From positions 186,001-250,000 of the forward strand of contig NZ_SJPO01000002.1 of assembly GCF_007859935.1 (NCBI RefSeq): a DNA stretch of 64,000 nt. The letters run 5' to 3'. This DNA is from Posidoniimonas polymericola. Lineage in GTDB: Bacteria; Planctomycetota; Planctomycetia; Pirellulales; Lacipirellulaceae. The notes below the pieces were generated by a model. The model did no database searches. It had not been told where the DNA came from and saw only the letters and a list, made by a program, of their open reading frames with translations. Shown here one piece after another: positions 30,252 through 40,118 of this stretch (the first letter of the stretch is position 1; each line of letters begins with the position of its first letter). Made by a program: the position numbers and the translations under genes.

Positions 30252-33200
30252 CTACTTCGGGCGCTCGCTTCGTCGGGGTGATGCTCCGCAGGTCGCGACG
30301 AGCAGCAGCAGGCCGACGGGTTCGGGGACGGGCGTTTCACCGCCGGTCGCTGCCGCGGATCCGTAGTTGGACCGCCAGGTTTGGTAGTCCCCGGGCGTGT
30401 AGGCGCCGGACGTGTTGTCCCGCCAGACGGTGTAGTCGGCGGCGTCGACCACGCCGTCGTCGTTGAAGTCGCCGGGGAGCAGAGCGGCCTGGACGACCGA
30501 CAGCAGGCCCTGGCTCTCGAGCAGCGTGACGTCCCACGCGAGCGGCGCCGACAACGCCGGTAGCAGCAGCGAGTCGAACGCCCCGCCCTTCTGACCGCCC
30601 CAGGCGAGCAGCGGGAAGGAGTCGCCGGCGGATGGCTGGAAGCCATCGATTAGCGTGACCTCCAGCGCGCCGCCGGCAGTTAGGTCGCCCGACGCGGCCA
30701 GGGCGTCGTGGTTGTCGGCGGCGGCGAGCTCCATCATCAGGATGCCGCTGGCGGCCTGGGTGTAGTTGCCGACGATCATGATGACGCCGGCCGATTCGCC
30801 CGGCGCTACGGCGCCGCTGCTGGTGACGTCGCCGACGATCTCTCCGGCGCCGACTAGGCTGCCGCTGTCGTTGACGACGATCGTGGGCGAGTAGAGCGTC
30901 GCGCCCGGCGCAAGGCGCAGCTCGCCCTGTCCGGCGGCGCCGCCGACGCGGGTCTCGTGCTCGACCATCAGCCAGCCGGCGGCGATGGTCAGCGCGGCGT
31001 TGTCGCCGGCGTCCGGCGCGATCTCGAGCAGTCCGGCGTGCTGGCCGACCGCGTCGACCACGATGGCGCCCGACTTGATGACGGCGTTGTCGAACCGCGA
31101 CGGCTGCCAGGGCGTGCCCGCGGTGACGCCCTGGTCGTCGGTCCGCCAGTTCATGATGTTGGCGTAGCGGCTGTCGGCGCCGCCGGTGAAGACCAGCGGG
31201 GTCGGTGCGGGGAACTCGCCCTTCTCGTTGATGAACTCGATCAGGTTGATGTAGCCGTCGGCGTCGAAGTCGAGGTTCCAGTCGCTGGCCAGGTTGGGGT
31301 TGAGCCCGTGGGCCAACTCCCAGACGTCGGGCATGGCGTCGCCGTCGGTGTCGTAGTTAGCGGGGTGGCTGGTGGCGGGCGCGGCGAGCAGGGCGTTGAG
31401 TTCGCCCGAGTCGGGCGACGACAGGCCAATCGTGGGGCTGGTGAAGTTGGTGAGGTTGCCGAGGACGCGGGAGTCGATGGCGTCGCGGTCCCACCACCAG
31501 TTGCCGACGTAGTCGCGGACCTGGTTGTAGGCGTCCGGCGCGGTTTGTGTGGCGACCGCCGGCGTGGCGAACGGGCTGGCCATCTGCGTGAGCGACTGGT
31601 CGGTCACCGGCGTCGAGACCCGGAACATGGCCCAGCCGGTGTCGGCGCCGTCGACCACACCGTCGGCCGGGGTCCCGCCGGGCGCGTCGTCGGGGTCGAT
31701 GTAGTTGCCCGACTGGTAGACCCGCGAGGTGACGTTCTTGTCGACGCTGAACGCGTAGTTGGGCGAGCCCTGCGTGCCCGGCCCGGCGATGATGTAGTTG
31801 CCGACGTAGTTGACGTCGGAGTACTCCTGCTCGGCGTCGCTGCTGCCGCCGGTGTAGCTGGCTCGGTCGCGGAAGTTGTACACCACGTTGTTGCGGAAGT
31901 CGGCGGTGAGGGTCTCGCCGTTGTAGGTGCCGAACCGGGCCTGGCGGCTCGCGTTGTTGGCGTACAGGTTGTGGTGGAACGTCACCTCCGAGCTGATCTT
32001 TGGCCGGATCAGCGAACCGTACGCGTGGTTGCTGACCAGCGCGTCGTGGATCATGGTGTACTGGACGCTGATGTTTGTGTTGTTGTTGGTGACCGAGAGG
32101 ATCTCGTCCTCCGACCACGAGGCCGACAGGTGGTCGAGGATCAGATTCGTCCCCAGGCCGCTGCCCGCAAAGGTGATCGAGTCCTGCCCGTTGCCGTCCC
32201 CCTTGCGGAACGAGAGGTACCGCAGCACGACGTTGCGGTTCTCCTTGCCGCTGCTGTGGGTCAGCTGCACGGTGTCGCCGTACACAGTGACTGGGCTGGG
32301 GGCGGTCTGGCCGGCGATGTAGTAATTGGCCAGGTTCTTGATGTCGACGTTGTCCGCGATGTTGATCGTTCCGCCGACGTCGAACACGACGATCTTGTTC
32401 GCGCTGTTCTGCTGGAAGGCGTCGCGGAACGAGCCGGGGCCGCTGTCGTTGAGGTTCGTGACGTGGTAGACCGTGGCGTTGGAGAACCAGCCGGCCGCCG
32501 GCGCCGCGCCGGAGAACGTGCCGCCGTACCCCTCGGCGCCGGGGAACGCGGGGAGCTGGGCCGTGACCGCTTGAGGCGCCGCCAACGCCACGCAGGCGGC
32601 GGTGGCCAACGCATAGCGCCGCCGCTTGCCGGCGGCCAGCAGCAGCCCAACCGCGCCGATCAGCGGTAGCGCGGCCGGCTCGGGCGCCGTTGTTGGGGCG
32701 CCGGACGAGACTTCGGTCGCTCCAAAGTTCGCCCGCCAGACGTCGTAGTCGAGGCCGGTGACCAGGTTGTCGCCGTTGCCCGCGAAGTTGATCTGCGACT
32801 CGTCGGTCCCCTGGGCGTCCCGCCAGACGGTGTAGTCGGCGGCGTCGACCAGGCTGTCGGCGTTGAAGTCGCCGGGCAGGGCCGACTCGAACGCGCCGAG
32901 GTCGGGCGCCGAGCCGTTGTACGGCAGGTCGACGTCCGTGCCGGCGTCGATCAGGTTGCTGCCGGGCGCCAGCCGCAGGAAGCCGCTGACCGGCAGGCTG
33001 CCGTCGGCCTGACGCGGGCCGCGGGCGATGGTGTCGTCGAGCGACAGGAAGTCGGCCGAGTTGACCGGGATGCCGTTCCAGGTGTTGAACGAGTCGGTCA
33101 CGCCGGACTGGAAGATGTCCGACTGCGATCCCGCCACGGAGATGTTGTTGCGGAGCAGGTGCTGGTTGACGGTCTCGAACGACTCCTCGTCGAACTGCCA

Positions 33201-34163
33201 ATTGCGGTTCGAGTCGAACACCGTGGCGTTGTTCACCTGCACGCCGAAGCCGTTGCCGTTGACATCGATGCCGCGGACCTGGTTGTCCCACGCCAGCACG
33301 CGGTTGAGCACGTGCGGACCGGCGTCCTGGCCGAGCTTGAAGCCGTTGCCGTCGCCGTTGAAGTTGCCGTTGGTGAGGTTGTTCTGCTCGAGGGCGTCGA
33401 CCTCGAAGAACCGCGGAAGGATCTTGCCGTTGTCGAACGACCACGAGTCCTCGACCAGCACGCCGCCGGCGATGCTCTGCCACATGTCCCAGCCGTCGTC
33501 GGCGTTGCCCCAGGCGCGGGCGCCGCGGACCACGTTGCCGGGGCCGAGGTCGGAGAACTTGAGGGCGAAGCCGTCGGCGTTCTCGCCGTTGCTGCTCGGG
33601 TCGTAGTTCTCGTACGAGTCGGCGTTGAGGATCAGGTTGTGCGCGGCGGCCCCGCTGAGCTGCAGGCCGGAGTCGCCGTTCCAGCGGGTGACCATCTGTT
33701 CGTAGACGCCGTGGTTCGCGCCGCTCCAGATGCCGTTGTCGCGGGCGTTCTGGATGGTCAGCCCCTTGAGGTGCAGCCAGTCGGCACCGCCGTCGACCTG
33801 GATGCCCCGGCCGCTGGAGCCGCCCCACAGCGAGTTCGACATGCCGGAGAAGTCGAGGACGGGGGTCTCGTCGGCGTAGGACCAGACGCGCACCGGCGCG
33901 GCCTCGGTCCCGGCGCTGGAGCTCTGGAAGCGGACCCGGTTGTCGAGGTCGTACTGCCCGCCGCGGACATACAGGGTGTCGCCCGGCGAGAGCTGGCCGA
34001 TAGCGTAGTCGAAGCCGCCCCACGGCGAGGCGATCGACCCGCTGCCCGCGTTGCTGCCGCCGGGGGCGATGAAGTACTCGGCGGCGTGCGCCGGGGGGAT
34101 GGTCAGTGCAGCGAGTATCAGCAACGCCGCCGCGCGGCGGCAGGTCTTCACGGGGTTCGTCAT
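30252..34163 (-). CDS. Fused double pectate-lyase-type beta-helix protein with two dockerin/PEP-CTERM ends
   Basis: A 1303-residue secreted protein made of two complete-looking proteins. Module 1 (1-516) has a signal peptide (to about 30), a right-handed beta-helix (EYFIAPGGSNAGSGS..., like PL9 lyases), a dockerin-like repeat near 428-447 (DFNADSLVDAADYTVWR) and a PEP-CTERM tail, PEPAALPLIGAVGLLLAAG then KRRR. Module 2 (517-1303) begins with a signal-peptide-like stretch (ATAACVALAAPQAVTA), then a PL1-like pectate lyase (FPGAEGYGG...), a TSP3-like calcium segment, a second dockerin repeat near 1228 and a second PEP-CTERM tail. The junction codon after KRRR is TAT (32613-32615), one base from a stop. 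ATG 34163 starts the signal peptide. Confidence 0.85.
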   Translation of the reverse strand: MTNPVKTCRRAAALLILAALTIPPAHAAEYFIAPGGSNAGSGSIASPWGGFDYAIGQLSPGDTLYVRGGQYDLDNRVRFQSSSAGTEAAPVRVWSYADETPVLDFSGMSNSLWGGSSGRGIQVDGGADWLHLKGLTIQNARDNGIWSGANHGVYEQMVTRWNGDSGLQLSGAAAHNLILNADSYENYDPSSNGENADGFALKFSDLGPGNVVRGARAWGNADDGWDMWQSIAGGVLVEDSWSFDNGKILPRFFEVDALEQNNLTNGNFNGDGNGFKLGQDAGPHVLNRVLAWDNQVRGIDVNGNGFGVQVNNATVFDSNRNWQFDEESFETVNQHLLRNNISVAGSQSDIFQSGVTDSFNTWNGIPVNSADFLSLDDTIARGPRQADGSLPVSGFLRLAPGSNLIDAGTDVDLPYNGSAPDLGAFESALPGDFNADSLVDAADYTVWRDAQGTDESQINFAGNGDNLVTGLDYDVWRANFGATEVSSGAPTTAPEPAALPLIGAVGLLLAAGKRRRYALATAACVALAAPQAVTAQLPAFPGAEGYGGTFSGAAPAAGWFSNATVYHVTNLNDSGPGSFRDAFQQNSANKIVVFDVGGTINIADNVDIKNLANYYIAGQTAPSPVTVYGDTVQLTHSSGKENRNVVLRYLSFRKGDGNGQDSITFAGSGLGTNLILDHLSASWSEDEILSVTNNNTNISVQYTMIHDALVSNHAYGSLIRPKISSEVTFHHNLYANNASRQARFGTYNGETLTADFRNNVVYNFRDRASYTGGSSDAEQEYSDVNYVGNYIIAGPGTQGSPNYAFSVDKNVTSRVYQSGNYIDPDDAPGGTPADGVVDGADTGWAMFRVSTPVTDQSLTQMASPFATPAVATQTAPDAYNQVRDYVGNWWWDRDAIDSRVLGNLTNFTSPTIGLSSPDSGELNALLAAPATSHPANYDTDGDAMPDVWELAHGLNPNLASDWNLDFDADGYINLIEFINEKGEFPAPTPLVFTGGADSRYANIMNWRTDDQGVTAGTPWQPSRFDNAVIKSGAIVVDAVGQHAGLLEIAPDAGDNAALTIAAGWLMVEHETRVGGAAGQGELRLAPGATLYSPTIVVNDSGSLVGAGEIVGDVTSSGAVAPGESAGVIMIVGNYTQAASGILMMELAAADNHDALAASGDLTAGGALEVTLIDGFQPSAGDSFPLLAWGGQKGGAFDSLLLPALSAPLAWDVTLLESQGLLSVVQAALLPGDFNDDGVVDAADYTVWRDNTSGAYTPGDYQTWRSNYGSAAATGGETPVPEPVGLLLLVATCGASPRRSERPK

Positions 34164-34207
34164 CGGGGCCTTCTCGGTTCCGTACTTTCTGCCGCGGGGG
34201 CGGCGGT

Positions 34208-35767
34208 TCATTCGCCGCGGGTGAGGTCGTGCAGGTAGACCTCGAGGTTCGTTAGACCCGGCCAGCCACGTGCGACCGCCAGCGAGTCGCCGCCCGCGTC
34301 GGCGGGATTGGCAGGGTCGAGCTGGTGGGCGCGCTCGTAGTCGTCGGCGATGCCGTCCTGGTCGGCGTCGAAGCCGCCGGGGCGGCGCTGCTCGGCGAGG
34401 TCGTCGACGCCGGGCAGCACACCGTCGGCGCCGCGGAATTCTTCCTGGGAGTCGATCACGCGTCCGTCGTGGTGGATCAGCGAGTCGATGATCCGCGTGT
34501 CGATCGCGTCCCGCCACAGGCTGGCGCCGGCGCCGCGGACGACCTGCTGGTAGGCGTCCTCGGCGGGTTGGATGGCGTCGGCGGTCGCCGGGTCGAGGAA
34601 CGCGAACGGATCGCCGGTCGTGCGGAGCGTGTCGTCGTGATCGAGCTGCGTGATGGCGGTGTCGACCAGGTCGGTCGACTCGACCGGCAGGCCGTTGTAC
34701 TGATCGTCCTCGTCGCGGTCAAACAGGTTGCCGCGGGCGTACAGCAGCGTGGGCGAGTAGGCGATTCCCCTGGCCGCGCCGCCGCCGCGGAAGAAGTACT
34801 TTGCGTGCTTGGCGGGACCGGTGATGTAGCTGTTGGCGATCAGGTTAATCCGCACCATGCCGAGCTCGCTGCGGTAGGTCGCCTGGTCGCTCCAGTTGTA
34901 GACGACGTTGTTCAGCAGGTTGACGTCGGCGCTGCCGCGGGCCGACTCGGCCAGGCCGTTCCGGATCCGCTGCTCGCCGCCCAGCGACGGGTTCCGCGAG
35001 CGGTTGTGCGCCCACAGGTTGCCGAGGAAAGTGTAGCCGCCGCGGCACGCGTCGCGGTCGTCGGCCGACAGGCCGCCGCGGACCAGCGTGCCGTAGCCGT
35101 GCGCGCCCTTGCTGTGCAGCGAGTGGTCGAGCGCCTCGGCGATCAGGCAGTGCTGCACCGTGACGTCGCGGGCCTCGGTGACGGAGAGGGTCTCATCGAT
35201 GGCCCAGGTGGCCGACACGTGGTCGAAGATGACCCGCTCGGCCCCATTGCCGATGTGCACGGAGTTGGCCTTCGACCCGACCAGGTCGCCGCGGCTGACG
35301 CCGGTTTGGCCGACCACCTCGCCGGCGGGCCGGCCGTGGAGGTCGCTGCAGCGGACCCGCAGGTGCCGCACGACGATGTCCTTGGCGCCGGAGACTTCCA
35401 GCGGGTAGCCAAACAGCGTTACGCCGCCGGGCGAGGTCTGGCCGGCGACGGTGATGCGGTCCTTCTGGATCTCGAGCGGCTCTTTTAGGTGGATCACGCC
35501 GGCGACATCAAACACCACCGTGCGCGGCCCGATGTCGGCGCGGAAGGCGTGGCGGAGGCTCCCCTTGATCTTCTCTTCGCCCCGGTGCGGCGCGTAGTCT
35601 TCGAGCGTCGTGACGTGGTAGACTGCGCCGCCGCGGCCGCCGGCGGAGGCGGCGCCCTGCCCCAGTGCCCCAGGGAAGGCAGGGGCCGCGGGCGGGCCCG
35701 CCGCCGCATGGGCGGCAGAAGCGAGCACGAACTCAACGGCCAACGCGATAACAACGATAAAACGCAT
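34208..35767 (-). CDS. Secreted pectate lyase, polysaccharide lyase family 1-like
   Basis: A 519-residue protein with a signal peptide (MRFIVVIALAVEFVLASAAHA), the typical opening APAFPGALGQGA, and a parallel beta-helix with GSLRHAFRA, TVVFDVAGVIHL, DRITVAGQTSPGG, ERVIFDHVSATWAIDETLSV and NVVYNWSDQATY. These match module 2 of the neighbouring fusion protein, so the two are paralogues. A C-terminal calcium-type segment (DADQDGIADDYERAHQLDP) follows, without a PEP-CTERM tail. Pectate lyases split polygalacturonate by calcium-assisted beta-elimination. ATG 35767 starts the signal peptide. It is 44 bases upstream of the fusion gene and probably cotranscribed with it. Confidence 0.87.
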   Translation of the reverse strand: MRFIVVIALAVEFVLASAAHAAAGPPAAPAFPGALGQGAASAGGRGGAVYHVTTLEDYAPHRGEEKIKGSLRHAFRADIGPRTVVFDVAGVIHLKEPLEIQKDRITVAGQTSPGGVTLFGYPLEVSGAKDIVVRHLRVRCSDLHGRPAGEVVGQTGVSRGDLVGSKANSVHIGNGAERVIFDHVSATWAIDETLSVTEARDVTVQHCLIAEALDHSLHSKGAHGYGTLVRGGLSADDRDACRGGYTFLGNLWAHNRSRNPSLGGEQRIRNGLAESARGSADVNLLNNVVYNWSDQATYRSELGMVRINLIANSYITGPAKHAKYFFRGGGAARGIAYSPTLLYARGNLFDRDEDDQYNGLPVESTDLVDTAITQLDHDDTLRTTGDPFAFLDPATADAIQPAEDAYQQVVRGAGASLWRDAIDTRIIDSLIHHDGRVIDSQEEFRGADGVLPGVDDLAEQRRPGGFDADQDGIADDYERAHQLDPANPADAGGDSLAVARGWPGLTNLEVYLHDLTRGE

Positions 35768-35860
35768 AGGGATCCGCGGGCTGTTCTGATGCGCAGAACG
35801 GCCGCGACCCAGTTCGGGCCGCGGCCGCACATGCAGATTCAAAAGACTACTCTTGAGCCG

Positions 35861-36628
35861 CTAGGCAGAGCGGCGACGGCCCGCCAGGGCGGCCGCGGCC
35901 AGGGCCAGCAGGCCGAGCGAAGCGGGCTCGGGGACGTAGCTGAGTACCGCGCCCGGGCCCGATTCCTTGGGCCAGAACCGCGCCTGGTTGCCACTCGTAC
36001 TTTCATTGCCGCGGAGGATCAGGAAGGTGACCTCGCCGTTGGTGTCGGCGTTGAGGAAGGCGTCAAGTGCGGCGCTCGAGAAAGAGTATTTCTCGTTGGT
36101 CACCTGCGGGCCGTACAGTTGGTCTGCTACCAGGAGCGTCAGATTAGCCGTGTCGAGATCCTGGACCTCATCGTAGGAGGCCATGGCGGCCGTCTCGGCG
36201 GTAGGGTCCATGCCGTCCGGGATAAGGCCCGGAGCGTTGTTGTAGGTGACGGTGGTCTCGTCCCAACTGGTTTCGTCGGGGTCGGTCTCGTTCAGCCCGT
36301 ACAGCTTGAGGGTGTTTGAGGCGCCGCTGTCCGAGCGCTGCCAGAACAGGTCGAGCGAAACTCCGGAAATGCCGCTCGGCAGGCCGGCCGTGGGGAACCG
36401 CAGCAGGATGACATCGTTATCGTCGGCGTCGATGTCGGTCCTGGCGTTCATCTGGTCGTTGCCGTTGCGGTTGCTGTCGGCGTCGTCTTCGCGGACCCAG
36501 GTGTCGTCGGCCACGTTGATCACCGCGGCCAGCGTCGGGCCACCCTGAATGGCGAGGATCGCTAGGCAGCTCACCGAGAAAAGAGCGGCGCCGCGGAGGG
36601 AGAGAGGTCGTCGGGGTCGCGAGATCAT
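35861..36628 (-). CDS. DNRLRE-domain secreted protein with PEP-CTERM tail
   Basis: A 255-residue protein: signal peptide (LRGAALFSVSCLAILAIQGG), a DNRLRE-type beta-sandwich starting at INVADDTWVRED and running through LLRFPTAGLPSGISGVSLDLF and SWDETTVTYNNAP, and a PEP-CTERM tail (VPEPASLGLLALAAAALAG then RRR). The DNRLRE fold often serves as a carbohydrate-binding or adhesive module. ATG 36628 is preferred because GGAG lies 8 bases upstream; the GTG at 36637 sits inside that ribosome site. It is the upstream gene of the pectate-lyase run, so it may help to hold the enzymes or substrate at the surface. Confidence 0.85.
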   Translation of the reverse strand: MISRPRRPLSLRGAALFSVSCLAILAIQGGPTLAAVINVADDTWVREDDADSNRNGNDQMNARTDIDADDNDVILLRFPTAGLPSGISGVSLDLFWQRSDSGASNTLKLYGLNETDPDETSWDETTVTYNNAPGLIPDGMDPTAETAAMASYDEVQDLDTANLTLLVADQLYGPQVTNEKYSFSSAALDAFLNADTNGEVTFLILRGNESTSGNQARFWPKESGPGAVLSYVPEPASLGLLALAAAALAGRRRSA

Positions 36629-37240
36629 TAGATGCACTCCTGCCGCTGATGCGGAAACACTGAGAAGAAAAAGCGAGAAACGTTGCTACTGAAAAGCGCG
36701 GTTCAAGGGACTCCGAAGCCGCGTCGGGACGCAACGCCGCAAGTCTTGGCAAGGGCGTCGCTACAACCACGTTAGATTTGCGCGAATTGGGAATCAACGC
36801 CCTTCATTGCAACTAGGGTCGACCTGCTTGTAACGCGCAATGTGCATGTGGAGTATGGGTGTTTGACTGCGTTCTACACGCGCTAGATGCAACTTGTGGC
36901 AGTTAGGTGCCAGTTGTTGCAGTTGGCTCTGCTGGAGGGTGGTTGCCTGCCGAGTACTGCGCAGAGATTGCAGCGACCGTGCGACGACGGTCCCTTCGAT
37001 TGCAGGAACGAGAGTTGGTCCGCCGGTCGTTGCGGCTAAGATGAAATCAGCTGAGCCGACTGCTCAGACACTATTCTTTCGTCCCTATTCTATTCCGCCG
37101 GCGTGGGCGGGCTTGTAACCCTTCGTGGCTTGGGCGTGTTCCCGCCCTTAGTAGGCTGCGTTGTTCGTGCTGTTGATACGTTGCAAGTAAATCATTCGCG
37201 TCGCCGCGTTCGCGGGGCGCCCACGGGAGGTTGTGCTCAG
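36629..37240. other. Long divergent intergenic region
   Basis: About 610 bases between the divergent DNRLRE and DUF1559 genes. Its G+C is lower than the genes around it. At 36890-36925 there is a run of repeated GCAGTT/CAGTTG words (GTGGCAGTTAGGTGCCAGTT). I see no RNA gene or credible protein; short open frames are cysteine-rich and unlike real genes. It probably carries promoters for both sides. Confidence 0.5.
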
Positions 37241-38290
37241 ATGGTAGCATCGTTTGTCAATGGCAGCAGGAGCCGCCGACCGGCGTTCACGCTGGTTGAA
37301 CTGCTGGTTGTAATCGCGATCATCGGCGTGCTGATCGCGCTCTTGCTGCCGGCGGTGCAGTCGGCGCGCGAAGCGGCGCGGCGGATGCAGTGCGTGAACA
37401 ACCTGAAACAGGTTGGCTTGGCGGTGCACGGCTACCACGACGTCACCAAGCACCTGCCGCCGATGCGGATCTATGACCATCAGCAGACCTGGTCATCGCT
37501 AATCCTTCCTTTCATGGAAGAGGCCGCCGCTGCTGACCTCTGGGACAACGAGCGAGGTTGCTTCTACGATCAAACCTACGAGGCGCGAACGGCGACCATC
37601 CCAAGCTTCTACTGTCCCAGCGTCGGGCACGAATCCACGATCGTGGAGCACATTCCTCACGACACGGGGCACGGCCATAGCCGCGGAGGCGATAACGGTC
37701 GCGGCTACGCAGGCTCAATCAGCGACTATCGCAATGTGTCGGGGTCAAGCTGTCCGGTTACGTTTCGGCGACCTGGCCAAACTCAGGACGAGGGATTCAC
37801 CGACGGAAACTATGCGGGATGGTCGGGGTCGTATGTAGATGGCGCCATGCCGCAGGCTAGGAATATTCGGTACCGCGGGGGATCCGCCATTGGTAACCGC
37901 AGTGTGGTGTCCTTCAAGGCGCTCACGAGTTTTTCCAAGATCATTGATGGCACGAGCAAGACCTTGCTCGCCGGGGAGGTGAGCAAGCGACTGGCGGAAG
38001 GCGTGCAGGTATTCAACGGCGACTCGCTGCCCGGCATCGCTATCGGCGAGACGAGAGACTTCTGCCAACAACTCTGCCTCGAGGCCAATGACGATCCAAA
38101 GAATGGTCCGTTGGGCGGTCTCGGGTTTGGCGCCGGACACCCAGGCGTCGCGGTGTTTGCGATGTGCGATGGTAGCGTGCATGTCCTTAGCCGCTCGACC
38201 GACCTCAAGGTAATGGACCGGGCGGCTACCCGTGCCGGCGAAGACATCTACGACTTCGACGGCACTGCGCCGTCCTGCCATACGCCCTAG
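37241..38290 (+). CDS. DUF1559 prepilin-like protein
   Basis: A 349-residue planctomycete DUF1559 protein. The type IV prepilin/type II pseudopilin signature is [22 protein letters not shown] preceded by RRPA, then [27 protein letters not shown]. The C-terminal domain contains [25 protein letters not shown] and [18 protein letters not shown], all typical. The family is greatly expanded in planctomycetes and is thought to form pseudopilus-like surface fibres. ATG 37241 is preceded by GGGAGG at 11 bases; the frame opens earlier at 37103. A PEP-CTERM gene follows on the same strand. Confidence 0.93.
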   Translation: MVASFVNGSRSRRPAFTLVELLVVIAIIGVLIALLLPAVQSAREAARRMQCVNNLKQVGLAVHGYHDVTKHLPPMRIYDHQQTWSSLILPFMEEAAAADLWDNERGCFYDQTYEARTATIPSFYCPSVGHESTIVEHIPHDTGHGHSRGGDNGRGYAGSISDYRNVSGSSCPVTFRRPGQTQDEGFTDGNYAGWSGSYVDGAMPQARNIRYRGGSAIGNRSVVSFKALTSFSKIIDGTSKTLLAGEVSKRLAEGVQVFNGDSLPGIAIGETRDFCQQLCLEANDDPKNGPLGGLGFGAGHPGVAVFAMCDGSVHVLSRSTDLKVMDRAATRAGEDIYDFDGTAPSCHTP

Positions 38291-38376
38291 GCGAATGCGA
38301 TGCGCACAGTCCGCGTGAGAGCACGCGAATCGATCACCTGGATCTTCTCTTCTACTTGAATCCGAGGAACTGTCAG

Positions 38377-39885
38377 ATGCTAATCGGCTCCTGTCTACTA
38401 TTTGCGCGGCGCGGTATTGCGACGCTCTGTATTTTGTCCATCACCGCTGGCGCCGCTCATGCGGCGACCTCATGGGACGGCGACGGCAATTCCAATTGGT
38501 GGTTTGATCCTGCCAATTGGAGCGCGGGCACTCTGATCCCACCGGCGCAGCTCAGTGGTGATACTGTTGTCGCGACCGATGCGCAGATCAATGTTGGTTC
38601 CGGCCCGTGGGACCTGACCGGTGAAGGCGTTGTCTACGACCCAGACAACGACCCCTTCTTCGCCGCGGCCGCGTCGCTGACCTACCCAACCGGCTCGAAT
38701 ATTGCCGGAAGCGTTGGCAGCGACTACGGCCCTCAGCACATCTACCGCCTCTACATTTCCCGCAACACAACGAATTCTAACTTGCTGACGATCAAGAGCG
38801 GCGACCTGGCCATTGAGAGCACGACCATTATCGGGCGCTCCGGAAGCACTGCGGGGAATGAGAACCTCGGGCAGATCACGCAGACCGGCGGTCGGCTCAA
38901 CATCCCGTCCAATCAGCTCGACATCGGCAACTCAGAGGATTCGGGGTGGGGCAATGGCGCCTACGAGTACCTCGGCGGCACTATGGACATCTCGATGGAC
39001 TCCGGCAGCGGCATCCGCCTGGGCCACGGTAGGAGTTCGGGCCCGTCGGGTGTCAACCGGTTTGTGATCGGCAATGGCGCCGCCGGTCACGTCCGCACCT
39101 GGGACTACATCTCGATCTCCTACCGCGGCTCGGCCGACGGCGTGTTCACCGAGGGGCAGGACCCCAACGGCGTCGACCGCGGCGTGGCGATTACCGAGTT
39201 CGTCTTCCAGAACGGCGGCTTCCGGCCGATGCAGGTCGCTCGCAACGTGACGCTCAACAATGGCCTCGAGGCCAATACGGGCGCCACGCTTTCCTCGCGG
39301 CTGGTGCTGTCACTCGACGAAGCGCCCGCCGTCGACGGCCTTGGTGTGCCCTCGGACATGGGCCTGTTTGACGTCGACTTCGACATCGGCTTCGGATCGA
39401 ACGGCGGCGTCGTCAACGGCTTCGGCGACATCGACAACGATACCCTGACCGACGCCGTGTTTGCCTGGGAAGACGGCGCCGGCCACTACCTCGAGGGCGA
39501 CACCGTGTCGGCCATGTTTGGCGGCACCCGCTACGACTGGACCATCTCCTACACGGGCGACATTACCTGGACCGACGCCGACAACAGCATCGTCAACACG
39601 ATCAGCGGCGCCGGCTCGGGCGGCGACATCGTGCTGATGGGCCTCGGCTCGGAGTTCCTCGGGCTGCAGGGCGACTACAACGGCGACGACGTCGTCGACG
39701 CCGCCGACTACACCGTGTGGCGCGCCGGCAACTCGCCGGACAGCTCGCAGGCCGGCTACGACCTGTGGGCGGCCAACTACGGCTCGTCGATCCCGGCGGC
39801 TGCCTCGGCCGCGGTCCCTGAGCCGGTGGCGCTCTCGCTGCTCGCCTCGACCGTGCTCCTGACGGGCGTGCGTCGTCGGCGTTAG
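38377..39885 (+). CDS. Secreted PEP-CTERM protein with dockerin-like repeat
   Basis: A 502-residue protein with a signal peptide (to about residue 30, TAGAAHAA), an autotransporter-like or beta-solenoid body opening ATSWDGDGNSNWWFDPANWS, a dockerin-like repeat (DYNGDDVVDAADYTVWRAG, near residue 435) and a PEP-CTERM tail (VPEPVALSLLASTVLLTG then RRRR). The opening is common in planctomycete and verrucomicrobial surface proteins of unknown role. ATG 38377 is chosen because GAGGAA is 8 bases upstream; a TTG at 38356 is weaker. No enzymatic motif is visible. It follows the DUF1559 gene by 86 bases. Confidence 0.85.
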   Translation: MLIGSCLLFARRGIATLCILSITAGAAHAATSWDGDGNSNWWFDPANWSAGTLIPPAQLSGDTVVATDAQINVGSGPWDLTGEGVVYDPDNDPFFAAAASLTYPTGSNIAGSVGSDYGPQHIYRLYISRNTTNSNLLTIKSGDLAIESTTIIGRSGSTAGNENLGQITQTGGRLNIPSNQLDIGNSEDSGWGNGAYEYLGGTMDISMDSGSGIRLGHGRSSGPSGVNRFVIGNGAAGHVRTWDYISISYRGSADGVFTEGQDPNGVDRGVAITEFVFQNGGFRPMQVARNVTLNNGLEANTGATLSSRLVLSLDEAPAVDGLGVPSDMGLFDVDFDIGFGSNGGVVNGFGDIDNDTLTDAVFAWEDGAGHYLEGDTVSAMFGGTRYDWTISYTGDITWTDADNSIVNTISGAGSGGDIVLMGLGSEFLGLQGDYNGDDVVDAADYTVWRAGNSPDSSQAGYDLWAANYGSSIPAAASAAVPEPVALSLLASTVLLTGVRRRR

Positions 39886-40118
39886 TCGCAGAGCGGTAGA
39901 GAACAGCTTCAACAGACGCGGCGGCGGCCTCCGGGGCAGGGGGTCGCCGCCGTTCTGCGTTGGGAGTCGGGCGGCGAGCCGAGGGAGCGGTAGTCTGGCG
40001 GGCGGGCATAATTGCTTGCTTCGCGCCGGCGGTCAGCCTATCCTGACAGCGCCGGCGGCGGTGCCGTAGGCTGGCGTTCTTCTCTTCTCCCTCTTCTCTC
40101 GAACGGCGCCGAGTAACT

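Noticed and set aside
30957-32669. Open frame antisense to the second pectate-lyase module
   Set aside because: Shadow; the minus strand carries beta-helix, calcium repeat and sorting signal.
39916-39960. GC-rich imperfect hairpin after the PEP-CTERM gene
   Set aside because: Large loop, mismatches and no T-run; too weak to call a terminator.
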